A stretch of DNA of 29,454 nucleotides, taken from an uncultured Dialister sp. (lineage in GTDB: Bacteria > Bacillota > Negativicutes > Veillonellales > Dialisteraceae). The stretch spans positions 1-29,454 of the forward strand of contig URAA01000006.1 in assembly GCA_900545785.1 (NCBI GenBank), given 5' to 3'. This document shows positions 1-7,647 of the stretch, piece by piece (position 1 is the first letter of the stretch; each line of letters begins with the position of its first letter). Below the pieces are notes generated by a model. It did not search any database. It was not told where the DNA came from and saw only the letters and a program-made list of their open reading frames with translations. Made by a program: the position numbers and the translations under genes.

Positions 1-283
1 CCGATCTATCCTGTGTTTCCGGAGGAACAGCTTTGATATCCAAAGTATAATCCTTCAGATTTTTATTCACTTCCTGCCAGATATCATATTCAAATCCCTG
101 AATTTTTCCGTTTTCGTCCTGCCATGAAAGCGGTCTTTCCGTGCTGGATACAACCAGTTTGACCGGCGTTTTATTACCTGCCGCCGGTGCCTCTGCCTTT
201 TTTTCACCGCCGCAGCCTGCAAAAACTCCCATAATCATAGCTGATGCTGCCAAAGCGGTAATAATTTTCAAAGACTTTCTCAT
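1..283 (-). CDS. Amino-acid (probably cystine) ABC transporter substrate-binding lipoprotein, 3' part outside window
   Basis: Only the first ~94 residues are in the window; the gene continues past base 1. The N-terminus is basic, then hydrophobic, and ends in a lipobox (GVFAGC, Cys near residue 28), so it should be a lipid-anchored binding protein. After a Lys/Ala/Glu linker come VVSSTERPLSWQDENGK and GFEYDIWQEV, the typical opening of the SBP_bac_3 (polar amino acid binding) fold. Two ATGs are adjacent (286 and 283); AGGAGG at 291-296 is better spaced from 283. The gene sits downstream of a T-box leader with a Cys specifier, which points to cystine/cysteine uptake (inference). Membrane and ATPase partners are not visible. 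Confidence 0.85.
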   Translation of the reverse strand, partial: MRKSLKIITALAASAMIMGVFAGCGGEKKAEAPAAGNKTPVKLVVSSTERPLSWQDENGKIQGFEYDIWQEVNKNLKDYTLDIKAVPPETQDRS

Positions 284-401
284 CATAAACCCTCCTGTTT
301 AATAAAAATAACTGACTTTACTGCATAATATTGTGAAATTCCGATACATAAAAGACAGCTGTCATGCATTTCGTATCTGAATTTTCTGCCCTATTCTTAT
401 T

Positions 402-662
402 TTTCAAAAAATAAAAAACTCCCGTCCTATCAGGACGAGAGACTCGTGATTCCACCTAATTTCACATATATGTCACCATATATGACTCTTCGGGTACTTC
501 ATACCCTTGCCCGCTATCGGGGGCAACCGGGACAATCTACTGCTATTTCAACCGTCCGGGCTCGGAAATGCACTTCCTCAATCTATCCGCACCCCGCTTC
601 CACTGTCCGGAGCTCGCTTTGCCGTTTTCAAATGAGTACTCTTTTCTTCACTGCCTTAAGTT
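402..662 (-). ncRNA. T-box leader RNA, predicted tRNA-Cys specific
   Basis: Read on the minus strand, this leader has the hallmarks of a T-box. There is a Stem I with AGAGUAC and AGCGAGCU elements, then a specifier segment GUGCAUUUCCGAGC. The T-box AGGUGGAAUCACG lies at 445-457, and a 10-bp terminator hairpin (419-441, loop GAU) is followed by a run of U. The triplet in the specifier position is UGC (572-570), a Cys codon followed by the usual purine. The T-box UGGA pairs with an acceptor end UCCA, which fits the U73 discriminator of tRNA-Cys. Uncharged tRNA-Cys should favour the antiterminator and switch on the transporter gene. Specifier identity is read by eye from the consensus. Confidence 0.85.
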
Positions 663-668
663 GCAATT

Positions 669-697
669 ACTCTAACACTAAAAGAGAGACTTGTCAA
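669..697 (-). promoter_or_regulatory. Sigma-70 promoter of the T-box transcript
   Basis: On the minus strand TTGACA (697-692) is followed after 17 bases by TAGAGT (674-669), placing the start near 662, just ahead of Stem I. The promoter begins right after the nitroreductase stop at 707, with no terminator between them. Confidence 0.75.
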
Positions 698-706
698 CAG
701 TCATTT

Positions 707-1225
707 TTAATTTTTGTGAATCACTTCAAAATGCCTGTCTTCTTTACGCTTTACCTCCGCTCCCGGAGCATGCCCGACGGCAACGGCAATCAAAGGAACC
801 GTCCCTTGGGGCAAATTCATTTCTTTGATATATTCCGCCTCTTCCCCGAGATGACGGATAAATCCGTAAAGAATAACAGAGCCGAGCCCCAGATCCGCTG
901 CTTTCAGATGAATATGTTCCGCGATAATCCCCGCATCATAACGCATCAGATAATCGACAGCCTTCTCGGTCTTGCAAATAAAGAATAACAACGGCGCTTT
1001 AAATAAAGGATCTCCGTTTCCCGTTTTTTCCTTTTCTTCTTTTCTGATCATATCAAAAATTTCTTGATTTCTTACGACTACGATGGTATATCCCCCGTCA
1101 TTATGCCTTCCTACGGAAGAAGCCATGGCGGATTTCAAAAGTTCTTCTTCCATTTCGGAAGAGACAGGTTCGGATTTAAAATTTCTCATAGATTTACGAA
1201 TAGCCAGTACATCATTAAATTCCAT
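707..1225 (-). CDS. Nitroreductase-family FMN oxidoreductase (172 aa)
   Basis: This is a short nitroreductase-fold protein, expected to use FMN and NAD(P)H to reduce nitro compounds, quinones or flavins in the cytoplasm; the substrate cannot be told. The N-terminal RKSMRNFKSEPV matches the family's R-x-S-x-R-x-F/Y opening that grips FMN phosphate. The C-terminal half has AEHIHLKAADLGLGSV, which corresponds to the conserved Q/H-N-x-x-L-A-A-x-x-L-G-x-G helix, and ends with VPLIAVAVGHAP. The start is set by AGGAGGG seven bases upstream of the ATG. It looks monocistronic, and it reads away from the PatB gene. Confidence 0.85.
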   Translation of the reverse strand: MEFNDVLAIRKSMRNFKSEPVSSEMEEELLKSAMASSVGRHNDGGYTIVVVRNQEIFDMIRKEEKEKTGNGDPLFKAPLLFFICKTEKAVDYLMRYDAGIIAEHIHLKAADLGLGSVILYGFIRHLGEEAEYIKEMNLPQGTVPLIAVAVGHAPGAEVKRKEDRHFEVIHKN

Positions 1226-1339
1226 TTTATCCCTCCTGAGTCAATACTGTATTTATTTTATTATACTCGTTTTGACAAAATAATGATCGGAAACCCGCGA
1301 AAGATCCGTTCCGACTGATACCGATAACGTTTACAAAAG

Positions 1340-1368
1340 TGGACAAACCGCAAAATAACGTCTAAAAT
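1340..1368 (+). promoter_or_regulatory. Promoter of the C-S lyase gene
   Basis: TGGACA (1340-1345), a 17-base spacer and TAAAAT (1363-1368) form a good sigma-70 promoter about 70 bases before the start codon. Confidence 0.6.
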
Positions 1369-1441
1369 TTAAATCATATGAAAGAAATTCCAAAAGACTT
1401 TTTATAGGCAGCCCCGTTATTTAAAAAGAAAGGACCCCTTT

Positions 1442-2617
1442 ATGAAACTTTCCGATCTTGACTGTATCATCGACAGAAAAAACACAAACTCCATGAAATT
1501 TGATTTCGCCAAAGAAGAAGGAAAACCGGATGATCTTCTCCCTTTCTGGATTGCCGATATGGATTTCAAAATAGCCGACTGTATCACCGAAGCTCTGCAG
1601 GCACGAGTCGATCACGGTATTTACGGCTACTCCGAAGCAAAACCCTCCTATTTTAAAGCCGTCCGTGACTGGCTTCTCTCCAACTTCGGCTGGGAAACAA
1701 AATCGGAATGGCTCATCAAAACCCCCGGCGTCGTCCCTGCCATCAATCTTGCCATCAAAGCGCTGACCAAGGAAAATGAGGCTGTCCTTATCAACCGTCC
1801 GGTCTACCACCCCTTCACCTTTGCCATCGAAAACAACAAAAGGAAACTTGTCAACAGCCCGCTCATTCTGAAAAACGGCCGTTACGAAGCAGACTTCGAC
1901 GACATGGAAAGAAAAATTGTGGAAAATAATGTGAAACTGGCGATTTTCTGCTCCCCTCACAACCCGACGGGACGGGTATGGACAAGACAGGAATTGGAAA
2001 CATATGCGGACATCTGTATCAAACACGGCGTAAAAATTATTTCCGACGAAATTCACGCCGATTTCACCTACGAAGGATATCATCACATTACTTTTGCCTC
2101 CGTCAGTGAAGAAGCTGCAATGAACTCCATTATCTGCACGGCACCGAGCAAAACATTCAACATTGCAGGTCTTCAAGTTTCCAACATATGGATTCCCAAT
2201 CAGGAAATAAGAGAAGCTTTCCGAAAAGAATTGGAATCCTTCGGTTACGACCATGTAAATGTCATGGGCCTCATCGCAGGAGAAGCCGCTTATAAAGGAG
2301 GCGCCGAATGGCTCTCCCTCGTCAAAACATATATAAAAAGCAATTTGGATTACACCGAACAATTTTTGAAAGAAAAACTTCCGAAATTAAAACTGATCCG
2401 CCCGGAAGGCACCTATCTTGCATGGATAGATTGCAACGGCTACGGTCTTTCCGATAAAGAAATGGAAACAAAATTGCTGAACGATGCAAAAATCTGGGTA
2501 AATATGGGATCCATGTTCGGCCCCGAAGGAAATTGTTTCATCCGCTTCAATCTGGCCTGCCCGAGAAAAACCCTCGAAGAAGGGCTGAACCGGCTCTATA
2601 AAGGATTAGAAAAATAA
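1442..2617 (+). CDS. patB: PatB/MalY-type PLP-dependent C-S lyase (cystathionine beta-lyase), 391 aa
   Basis: This is a fold-type I aminotransferase-like enzyme of the MalY/PatB group, which cleaves the C-S bond of cystathionine or cysteine to give homocysteine or sulfide, pyruvate and ammonia. The N-terminal PFWIADMDF and YGYSEAKPSY are group signatures. PLP contacts are visible: SPHNPTGR (Asn174), SDEIHADF (Asp202) and the Schiff-base lysine in TAPSKTFNIAGLQ (Lys237). CFIRFNLACPR near the C-terminus should supply the carboxylate-binding Arg. Length is normal. AAAGGA about seven bases before the ATG fixes the start. It is divergent from the nitroreductase and ~1.1 kb from the predicted Cys T-box, so sulfur amino acid metabolism is a local theme (inference). 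Confidence 0.9.
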   Translation: MKLSDLDCIIDRKNTNSMKFDFAKEEGKPDDLLPFWIADMDFKIADCITEALQARVDHGIYGYSEAKPSYFKAVRDWLLSNFGWETKSEWLIKTPGVVPAINLAIKALTKENEAVLINRPVYHPFTFAIENNKRKLVNSPLILKNGRYEADFDDMERKIVENNVKLAIFCSPHNPTGRVWTRQELETYADICIKHGVKIISDEIHADFTYEGYHHITFASVSEEAAMNSIICTAPSKTFNIAGLQVSNIWIPNQEIREAFRKELESFGYDHVNVMGLIAGEAAYKGGAEWLSLVKTYIKSNLDYTEQFLKEKLPKLKLIRPEGTYLAWIDCNGYGLSDKEMETKLLNDAKIWVNMGSMFGPEGNCFIRFNLACPRKTLEEGLNRLYKGLEK

Positions 2618-2627
2618 ATAAAAATCC

Positions 2628-2677
2628 AAAAAGCCCTGCCTTCCGAGCCTATCGGACAGACAAGGCTTTTCATTTTT
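2628..2677 (+). terminator. Intrinsic terminator after the C-S lyase gene
   Basis: AAAAGCC (2628-2634) pairs with GGCTTTT (2664-2670) around an inner hairpin, CCGA/TCGG, and is followed by a T-rich stretch. It starts about 10 bases after the stop codon. Confidence 0.7.
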
Positions 2678-2708
2678 CCGCTCGAACTTTTATGAATTTG
2701 TAACGAAC

Positions 2709-2738
2709 AAAAAGATCGCAATCCTCTGCGATCTTTTT
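2709..2738. terminator. Bidirectional hairpin between convergent units
   Basis: A perfect 12-bp stem (AAAAAGATCGCA / TGCGATCTTTTT) with a six-base loop ATCCTC. The A and T runs at each foot allow it to stop transcription from either side. Confidence 0.75.
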
Positions 2739-2771
2739 CTTCGTGAAACAGTATCAAAATAGTAGCAGAAG

Positions 2772-2820
2772 CAAAATAAAAACAGTGAAATCACCAGTAT
2801 TTACAGGAAATTTCACGGTT
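2772..2820 (-). terminator. Terminator behind the orphan guaA 3' end
   Basis: On the minus strand, GTGAAAT (2816-2810) pairs with ATTTCAC (2791-2785), flanked by AAAAC/GTTTT and followed by a U-rich tail. It lies eight bases past the stop of the guaA fragment. No comparable hairpin follows the intact guaA, so this is probably the original guaA terminator. Confidence 0.6.
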
Positions 2821-2827
2821 TTATATT

Positions 2828-3071
2828 TTATTCCCACTCGATGGTGCTGGGCGGTTTGGATGTGATGTCGTACGCGACTCTGTTGACTCCTTTGACTTCA
2901 TTGCAAATTCTTCGGCTCATTTCATCCAGTATTTCCCATGGGAAGCGGTAGTAGTCTGCCGTCATGCCGTCTGAGCTGTTGACTGCTCTGATTCCTACCG
3001 TGTAGTCGTAGGTTCTTTCGTCTCCCATGACGCCTACGCTGCGGATGGCCGCCGGAAGGATGGCGAAGGAT
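2828..3071 (-). pseudogene. guaA: Orphan 3' end of guaA (last ~80 codons)
   Basis: These 244 bases encode SFAILPAAIRSVGVMGD through the terminal TIEWE, the C-terminal dimerisation/substrate-binding end of GMP synthase, without the glutaminase or ATP-PPase domains. They match 7873-8116 with 11 differences by my alignment. All but one keep the encoded residue (Ala for Val in VNRVAYD), and the stop is TAA instead of TAG. An ORF runs on upstream to 3139 but those ~23 residues are not GuaA-like. With no promoter or start of its own, I judge it non-functional. It marks the far edge of the inserted block. Confidence 0.9.
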
Positions 3072-3205
3072 AAATTCTCTATAATTGATTTATCCTTTGG
3101 CATCTGTTTGATTTCGCATCTCCAACTCACTATTTCCACATACTTTCAAGCTGAGTAATAGTTTTTCTTATCTCGTTAAATATTTACTTCTAGCTTATTT
3201 TTTTA

Positions 3206-4291
3206 TTATCTGAATCTCACCTGCAAATTAAGTTTTATAAAATCTTCCCCGTTTTCACCGTATACTTTCCCAAAATCATGCCTTGAGGTAGATGCTGTTT
3301 CATATTTGGTATTCTTCAGCAGATATTCTTCAAAATAATTCCTGTTATAGATGTGATATGCAAGAACGTTACCTTCTTTAGTTACAACGATATAACCTCC
3401 AGTTGCCTCATCAACACCATCCCAAACGGTGGCGGGTTTCATTCCCAGTGCTACAGCTGTCAGAAATTTTTTAACTTTATATTTATAAGCATTGATATTA
3501 CCATAATTCATAGGATTTTCTAGCTCTAGTTTTTCAACCATCTCATCACAATTACTGATACCGTCTCTATAAAAATACAAAAGTGTTTCAGCTATAATTT
3601 TATCCAAATTACTATCGATCAACACCAAATTATCATTAAATGTCCGATTATTCATTTCCCAATATCTCAATTGCCCGTTTTGTTCTATTATTTTATTTAT
3701 GCGTCCTCTGACATCCGTGTGCCTTTTGCCCGCTGATACTACATATATTTGGTTTGCCTCTCTAACTAAATCAGGATGACTGTGAATTATTCTATAAATA
3801 AAGTTTGTAGTTTTACCGGCATTCAGTAAAGTAGGTGAAGAACCCAATTCCGATTTTATTGAAAACCCTACCGTAGGACTGTAGCCTGTGTTTATGTCAA
3901 TTATTTTTACCGTAATATCACTTTTGTTTGTAGCTGGAGCCGATAACTTATAACACAAAATCTTATCCATGAAACTCTGCGTTTTTTCGATTGAAAAGGC
4001 TCCTTTTGAAGCTTTACTGTTCATTTCATTTAATAAGAGCTCGGATTCCGTTTCAAACTCAATTATGGGTAAATCTTTTACTTTTAAGCCATTTATGTAT
4101 ATGGAGATCACTTCTCCTGTAGCGTATTCTTTGATTTCTCCTTTTTTCTCTTCTCTTATTATTTTAATGATGGGGAAGTACACATTTTCCAATTTATTCA
4201 AGTCACTGTCAGCTGCATAGATTTTCCCGTCAGCCAAAAGTCTCAATAAAACATAGATTTCCGACCATTCTCCTTTATTTCCCTTAAGCAT
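3206..4291 (-). CDS. HpaII-family type II restriction endonuclease (361 aa)
   Basis: The opening MLKGNKGEWSEIYVLLRLL and the overall length are those of the HpaII restriction endonuclease family (recognition CCGG; known of the family, not shown here). GFSIKSELGSSPTLLNAGKT in the middle carries acidic and lysine residues of the sort expected for a nuclease active site, with K-x-E in SIKSELGSS a candidate. I chose the start at 4291 rather than the upstream ATG at 4303 because GGAGGT lies just before it, inside the last codons of the methyltransferase. The two genes are separated by only two bases, so they are translationally coupled and probably co-regulated. Confidence 0.88.
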   Translation of the reverse strand: MLKGNKGEWSEIYVLLRLLADGKIYAADSDLNKLENVYFPIIKIIREEKKGEIKEYATGEVISIYINGLKVKDLPIIEFETESELLLNEMNSKASKGAFSIEKTQSFMDKILCYKLSAPATNKSDITVKIIDINTGYSPTVGFSIKSELGSSPTLLNAGKTTNFIYRIIHSHPDLVREANQIYVVSAGKRHTDVRGRINKIIEQNGQLRYWEMNNRTFNDNLVLIDSNLDKIIAETLLYFYRDGISNCDEMVEKLELENPMNYGNINAYKYKVKKFLTAVALGMKPATVWDGVDEATGGYIVVTKEGNVLAYHIYNRNYFEEYLLKNTKYETASTSRHDFGKVYGENGEDFIKLNLQVRFR

Positions 4292-4293
4292 AA

Positions 4294-5331
4294 TTACCTC
4301 CATGCAAAAGCAACTTGTTCGTATATTTTTTCTTTTCTTGTCTTCATTTTTTGTTTCTTAAGATATTTCCTTATCTGCTCAGCAATTGCACGAATAACCG
4401 GTACAGTTACCGAATTACCGAATTGTTTATATAAATGCGTATCTGCAACTACCAGCTTGTAGTCATTCGGAAATCCTTGGAGTCTTGCCCATTCCCTTGG
4501 AGTCATCTTACGAACATATTCCCTGTTAATCTCTCCCTTTATATGAGTAATCGGCTTAAAATCAGTTAAGCGTTTATCAATTAGAAGATTTCTCTCTCTT
4601 CCCATTCCTCCACACACAATAGCACCAGCAACAGAATCAATTTTTCTGATTTCATATCCAAATCCGTTTCCCTTTGAAGCATGTCTTGCTTTATGCCTTT
4701 TTAATGATGCTAAATAGGTTGTAGATAAATAGTATTTCGGAGATACTTCATTTTCTTCCATTATGTCTTTTATAACTTTGGTGTCGTCCGTTTTTTCAGG
4801 AAAGATAAATTTCTCAGGAGCAATGTCTTTTCTAAAAGCCACAATATAAATTCTTTCTCTATTTTGTGGAACTCCAAAATTTTTACTGTTTAACACTTGA
4901 TAGAATACTGCATAACCTAAATCCTCTAAAATATTCCTTATTACTTGAAATGTCCGACCTCTGTCATGATTAACAAGATTCTTTACATTTTCACAGAACA
5001 CAACTTTAGGTTTATGTCTTTTTATAATTCTCGCAACATCAAAAAACAAAGTACCTCTTGCATCTTCAAACCCTCTCTTATGTCCTGCAAGAGAAAAGGC
5101 CTGACAAGGAAATCCTGCAAGTAATATATCATGCGCCGGGATATCGTTTTCATTAACTTTAGTAATATCTCCAACTATATCAACGCCACTATTAAAATTA
5201 GCTTTATAAGTTTCTACTGCTTTTTGATCCCATTCACTTACAAAAACTGTTTTAATATCATTACCGAAAGCTTGCTCAAAACCAAGTCGTATACCTCCAA
5301 TTCCAGCAAATAAATCGATCGATTTATACAT
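4294..5331 (-). CDS. DNA (cytosine-5) methyltransferase of the HpaII-type R-M system (345 aa)
   Basis: All landmark C5-methyltransferase motifs are present in order: motif I DLFAGIGGIRLGFE (AdoMet binding), motif IV AGFPCQAFSLAG with the catalytic Cys near residue 76, motif VI CENVKNL, motif VIII QNRERIYIVAF, motif IX MTPREWARLQGFP and motif X YKQFGNSVTVPV. Partner identity suggests it methylates a cytosine of CCGG to protect host DNA (inference). The ATG at 5331 is preferred: GAGGA lies seven bases upstream, whereas the longer reading frame needs a TTG at 5355. The controller frame (after frameshift correction) stops at 5336, right in front. The organisation is controller-methyltransferase-endonuclease. 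Confidence 0.93.
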   Translation of the reverse strand: MYKSIDLFAGIGGIRLGFEQAFGNDIKTVFVSEWDQKAVETYKANFNSGVDIVGDITKVNENDIPAHDILLAGFPCQAFSLAGHKRGFEDARGTLFFDVARIIKRHKPKVVFCENVKNLVNHDRGRTFQVIRNILEDLGYAVFYQVLNSKNFGVPQNRERIYIVAFRKDIAPEKFIFPEKTDDTKVIKDIMEENEVSPKYYLSTTYLASLKRHKARHASKGNGFGYEIRKIDSVAGAIVCGGMGRERNLLIDKRLTDFKPITHIKGEINREYVRKMTPREWARLQGFPNDYKLVVADTHLYKQFGNSVTVPVIRAIAEQIRKYLKKQKMKTRKEKIYEQVAFAWR

Positions 5332-5335
5332 CTTC

Positions 5336-5597
5336 TTATCCTCTTTCATGTTCAATAATATCTTCGATATTGCATCCTAATCTCTCACATATTCTGTCAA
5401 ATTTTTTAAGTTTTACAGGTTCGTTTCATCCCATTCTTGAGATTGATTGTAAACGGCCCGGTTTCTATCAGTTTTTGCAAACCGCTTTTATTCATATACT
5501 TATCGTTCAACAACTTCCATAATTTATTATGTGAAAATTTTACAATATTTCTCTTTCCTATTTGTTTGTATAGAAATTCTATTTTATATAATATCAC
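5336..5597 (-). pseudogene. HTH (Cro/C1-type) controller of the R-M operon, frameshifted
   Basis: The 5' part reads FSHNKLWKLLNDKYMNKSGL, matching the first helices of small XRE/HTH_26 regulators that commonly precede C5-methyltransferase genes. That frame stops at 5406. The missing C-terminus continues in another frame as KKFDRICERLGCNIEDIIE and stops at 5336 in the ribosome site of the methyltransferase. Removing one A from the AAA at about 5428-5430 restores one frame. The start is also unclear: GTG at 5597 overlaps the likely -10 box, and the position where relatives begin has ATT (5546). A real pseudogene or a sequencing error are both possible. Confidence 0.7.
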
Positions 5598-5611
5598 TCT
5601 TTTTTATGTAA
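5583..5611 (-). promoter_or_regulatory. Promoter of the R-M operon
   Basis: On the minus strand TTACAT (5611-5606), a 17-base spacer and TATAAA (5588-5583) match a sigma-70 promoter. The start would be near 5576, downstream of the GTG at 5597, which argues against that codon as the controller's start. Confidence 0.55.
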
Positions 5612-5944
5612 TGAAATCTCACCTTCTACATCAAAAAATCTGCTATAAAATGCTATGGAAATATTCTGTAACATTTTAAAAATAGATCATCTGAAGAACA
5701 AATCTTTGAATGATCCATTTTTAAACATTAGATTCTTTTTAATTATTCAAGCTCTTCATCTAAATACTATTTACCTATTACAGAATGAGTATTTACAGGA
5801 CTTATATTTATGTACGTTATATATTTTCGACCCCCTGCCGATAAATGTCATTTAAAAAACGCATCCCACTCTTGCCATGTGAATAATAAGTATATAGATT
5901 TTTTGTATGATTTTTATACCTGGAATAAATCACCTCAAAATCTT
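5612..5944. other. AT-rich gap between R-M operon and two-gene module
   Basis: About 330 bases with no convincing gene. The plus-strand ORF at 5655-5855 has no ribosome site and a low-complexity translation. On the minus strand a short open stretch around 5850-5900 reads LLFTWQEWDAFFK then stop, which may be the tail of a decayed gene. I see no clear terminator for the upstream module. Confidence 0.4.
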
Positions 5945-6910
5945 TTAGTTTAAAACATTCTCTGTTCCTAATGATTGTGCAAATGCCTTTGCTTCGTTAA
6001 GCAATTTCTTACGGACTAATCTGTTATTCCCATCAATATGTTCAGATTTAAACCATCTCTTTTCCCTTTTAAACACTCCATCAACCTGACTTTTAGTTGC
6101 CGATTCACCAAAAATATCTGTCATGAGGCAAAGAACATCCTTCGTTGTAAACCATTCACCTTTACCTTCATTAGTTATGATATAAAGAATGAGCATCATC
6201 TTTTCTTTGAAATTTTTAAGAGATTTTACTTCCGGATACTGTTCTAAGTTCAAATCGTCACAGCTGATTGTGGCATATGGAGAATCTGCCTTTTGATATT
6301 GTTTCCGAGTCTTAAATGACATTTTCTTTTCTTTAGCTTCTGCGGGATGCATATTTTTAATAAATTCCTCGCCATCTAAAGTTAAAACATACATTTTGGG
6401 AGTTGATCCTTTTGCAGAAGAATCTTCCATAGTTAACCCTTTTTTAACCAACTCGCTTAATGACATACTTAGATTAATTGGCAACGGCTTTTTGGCTTCG
6501 GAATATAAACCTTTGAGAGTAGCAGAGGAGAATGATGAAATACCATTTCGCTTCTCATTAAAATAAACCGCACAGATAATAAAGTCATAGTGTGTATCTG
6601 CTCCCTTTGACTTCACAAAAGAAGCAAGGCTCATCCTTGAAAAATCTGTTGTTTGATTTATCACAGTTTGCTCTGGCAAAGCAGTTGTATCAGTTGTTGT
6701 CAAAATAGCTGGTTGCTGTAAATTTTGAGCCTCTATGCATTGAGCACTTGGTTCCACACTACGAGTGCGTACTATTGCGTCAATTGCAGCTGGAAAAAGA
6801 GTATTGTTGAAAATACTTCTTTCCCTTTCAACCAAATCAGCAGAACCTTCCGCTTCAAATTTAATTTCTCCAATTTCAAACCTTACCCGAATTTCAGATT
6901 TCTCTCCCAT
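5945..6910 (-). CDS. Uncharacterised protein with two winged-helix-like segments (321 aa), module partner B
   Basis: I do not recognise a named family. The first ~50 residues (RVRFEIGEIKFEAEGSADLV) look like a small beta-rich head. A polar linker rich in Thr, Gln and Pro follows (about 50-90). Residues ~95-200 (SFSSATLKGLYSEAKKPLP, then LVKKGL and MYVLTLDGEEFIKNM) read like a winged helix. A second helical/wing-like unit follows at ~225-310 (MMLILYIITNEGKGEWFTT, then VFKREKRWF). Together these suggest nucleic-acid or protein binding, not catalysis. Its ATG overlaps the stop of the upstream gene by one base (TAATG), with AGGA eight bases earlier, so the pair is coupled. It lies inside the R-M island, so a defence role is plausible but unproven. 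Confidence 0.7.
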   Translation of the reverse strand: MGEKSEIRVRFEIGEIKFEAEGSADLVERERSIFNNTLFPAAIDAIVRTRSVEPSAQCIEAQNLQQPAILTTTDTTALPEQTVINQTTDFSRMSLASFVKSKGADTHYDFIICAVYFNEKRNGISSFSSATLKGLYSEAKKPLPINLSMSLSELVKKGLTMEDSSAKGSTPKMYVLTLDGEEFIKNMHPAEAKEKKMSFKTRKQYQKADSPYATISCDDLNLEQYPEVKSLKNFKEKMMLILYIITNEGKGEWFTTKDVLCLMTDIFGESATKSQVDGVFKREKRWFKSEHIDGNNRLVRKKLLNEAKAFAQSLGTENVLN

Positions 6911-7647
6911 TAAAACAATCCTGCCTTATTATATAATTCTTCGAGCATAACTCGGTAGTTGATTTTTATATCATCAATATCCTTTTTTCCTGCGGTATAT
7001 GTAATGTTGTGTGCTGAGAAATTACCTACCATACGGAATGTATCGAATTCATTTTTGATCCTTGAAATTTTGAGTATTGAATTATTTTTAGCATCTTTTA
7101 CAATACTTTCAAGCATCATATAGCCTCTTCCCGATGACTCCTTTATTTGATCATCTATTCCGAGATTTTGATATGACAGAACAAGTAGAACCTCAAACAA
7201 TCTACGCATCAATACAGCTGCGGCATCATAACAATTGTTGGCATATGAACAATTTATCTGTTGAATGAGCCGATCCAAGTAGTTTCTTTTTCCAATAAAT
7301 TTTTTCTCCTCTATCAGTTCACTATCAGATTCAATAGTAATATGATCCTTCCAAAATCCACCTTGCACCTTTTCCATACTTTGTAGGACGGCTGGAACAA
7401 ATTCTATTACTACAGCCTTTCCTTTCAAATTAATGAAGGCCTTCTCTTTTCCTTTTGTCAACCTTCCCTTTAACCTCGAACTATTAGGAGCATTATATCC
7501 ACACTGAACAAACAAATCAGATATTAAGGACATAGAAAAAACAGATTCTCCAGTTTCCTTATAATGATAAAAACAAAGAAGTTTGGCTTTTTCGTATTCG
7601 CTTTGTTTGGACAAGTCGGTTTTTTCGATAAACTCTAGTATCTGCAT
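6910..7647 (-). CDS. Uncharacterised protein, DUF4145/HEPN-like C-terminus (245 aa), module partner A
   Basis: Two parts can be seen. Residues ~1-95 (FSMSLISDLFVQCGYNAPN, SSRLKGRLTKGKEKAFINLK) look like a winged-helix unit. Residues ~120-240 are all-helical: LIQQINCSYANNCYDAAAVL, MRRLFEVLLVL, then FRMVGNFSAHNI. The last resembles the R-x-x-G-N-x-x-x-H signature of DUF4145-type helical domains, related to HEPN nucleases. I infer a possible RNase or scaffold; the resemblance is by eye. It is the first gene of the two-gene module and begins ~225 bases after guaA with no strong promoter of its own, so it may depend partly on guaA read-through. Confidence 0.7.
   Translation of the reverse strand: MQILEFIEKTDLSKQSEYEKAKLLCFYHYKETGESVFSMSLISDLFVQCGYNAPNSSRLKGRLTKGKEKAFINLKGKAVVIEFVPAVLQSMEKVQGGFWKDHITIESDSELIEEKKFIGKRNYLDRLIQQINCSYANNCYDAAAVLMRRLFEVLLVLSYQNLGIDDQIKESSGRGYMMLESIVKDAKNNSILKISRIKNEFDTFRMVGNFSAHNITYTAGKKDIDDIKINYRVMLEELYNKAGLF

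Noticed and set aside
446..988. 180-codon plus-strand ORF
   Set aside because: It runs antisense through the T-box leader and the nitroreductase gene; its codon pattern and translation are not protein-like.
1421..2362. 313-codon minus-strand ORF opposite the C-S lyase
   Set aside because: Shadow of patB: rich in Phe, Val and Cys, no ribosome site, and the plus-strand frame has full PLP-enzyme motifs.
3072..3139. Extra 23 residues fused upstream of the orphan guaA fragment as a new chimeric gene
   Set aside because: No ribosome site or promoter, and the residues do not resemble a domain; simply open sequence at the junction.
5655..5855. 66-codon ORF in the island gap
   Set aside because: No ribosome site, AT-driven composition (Leu, Ile, Tyr, Asn), no recognisable feature.
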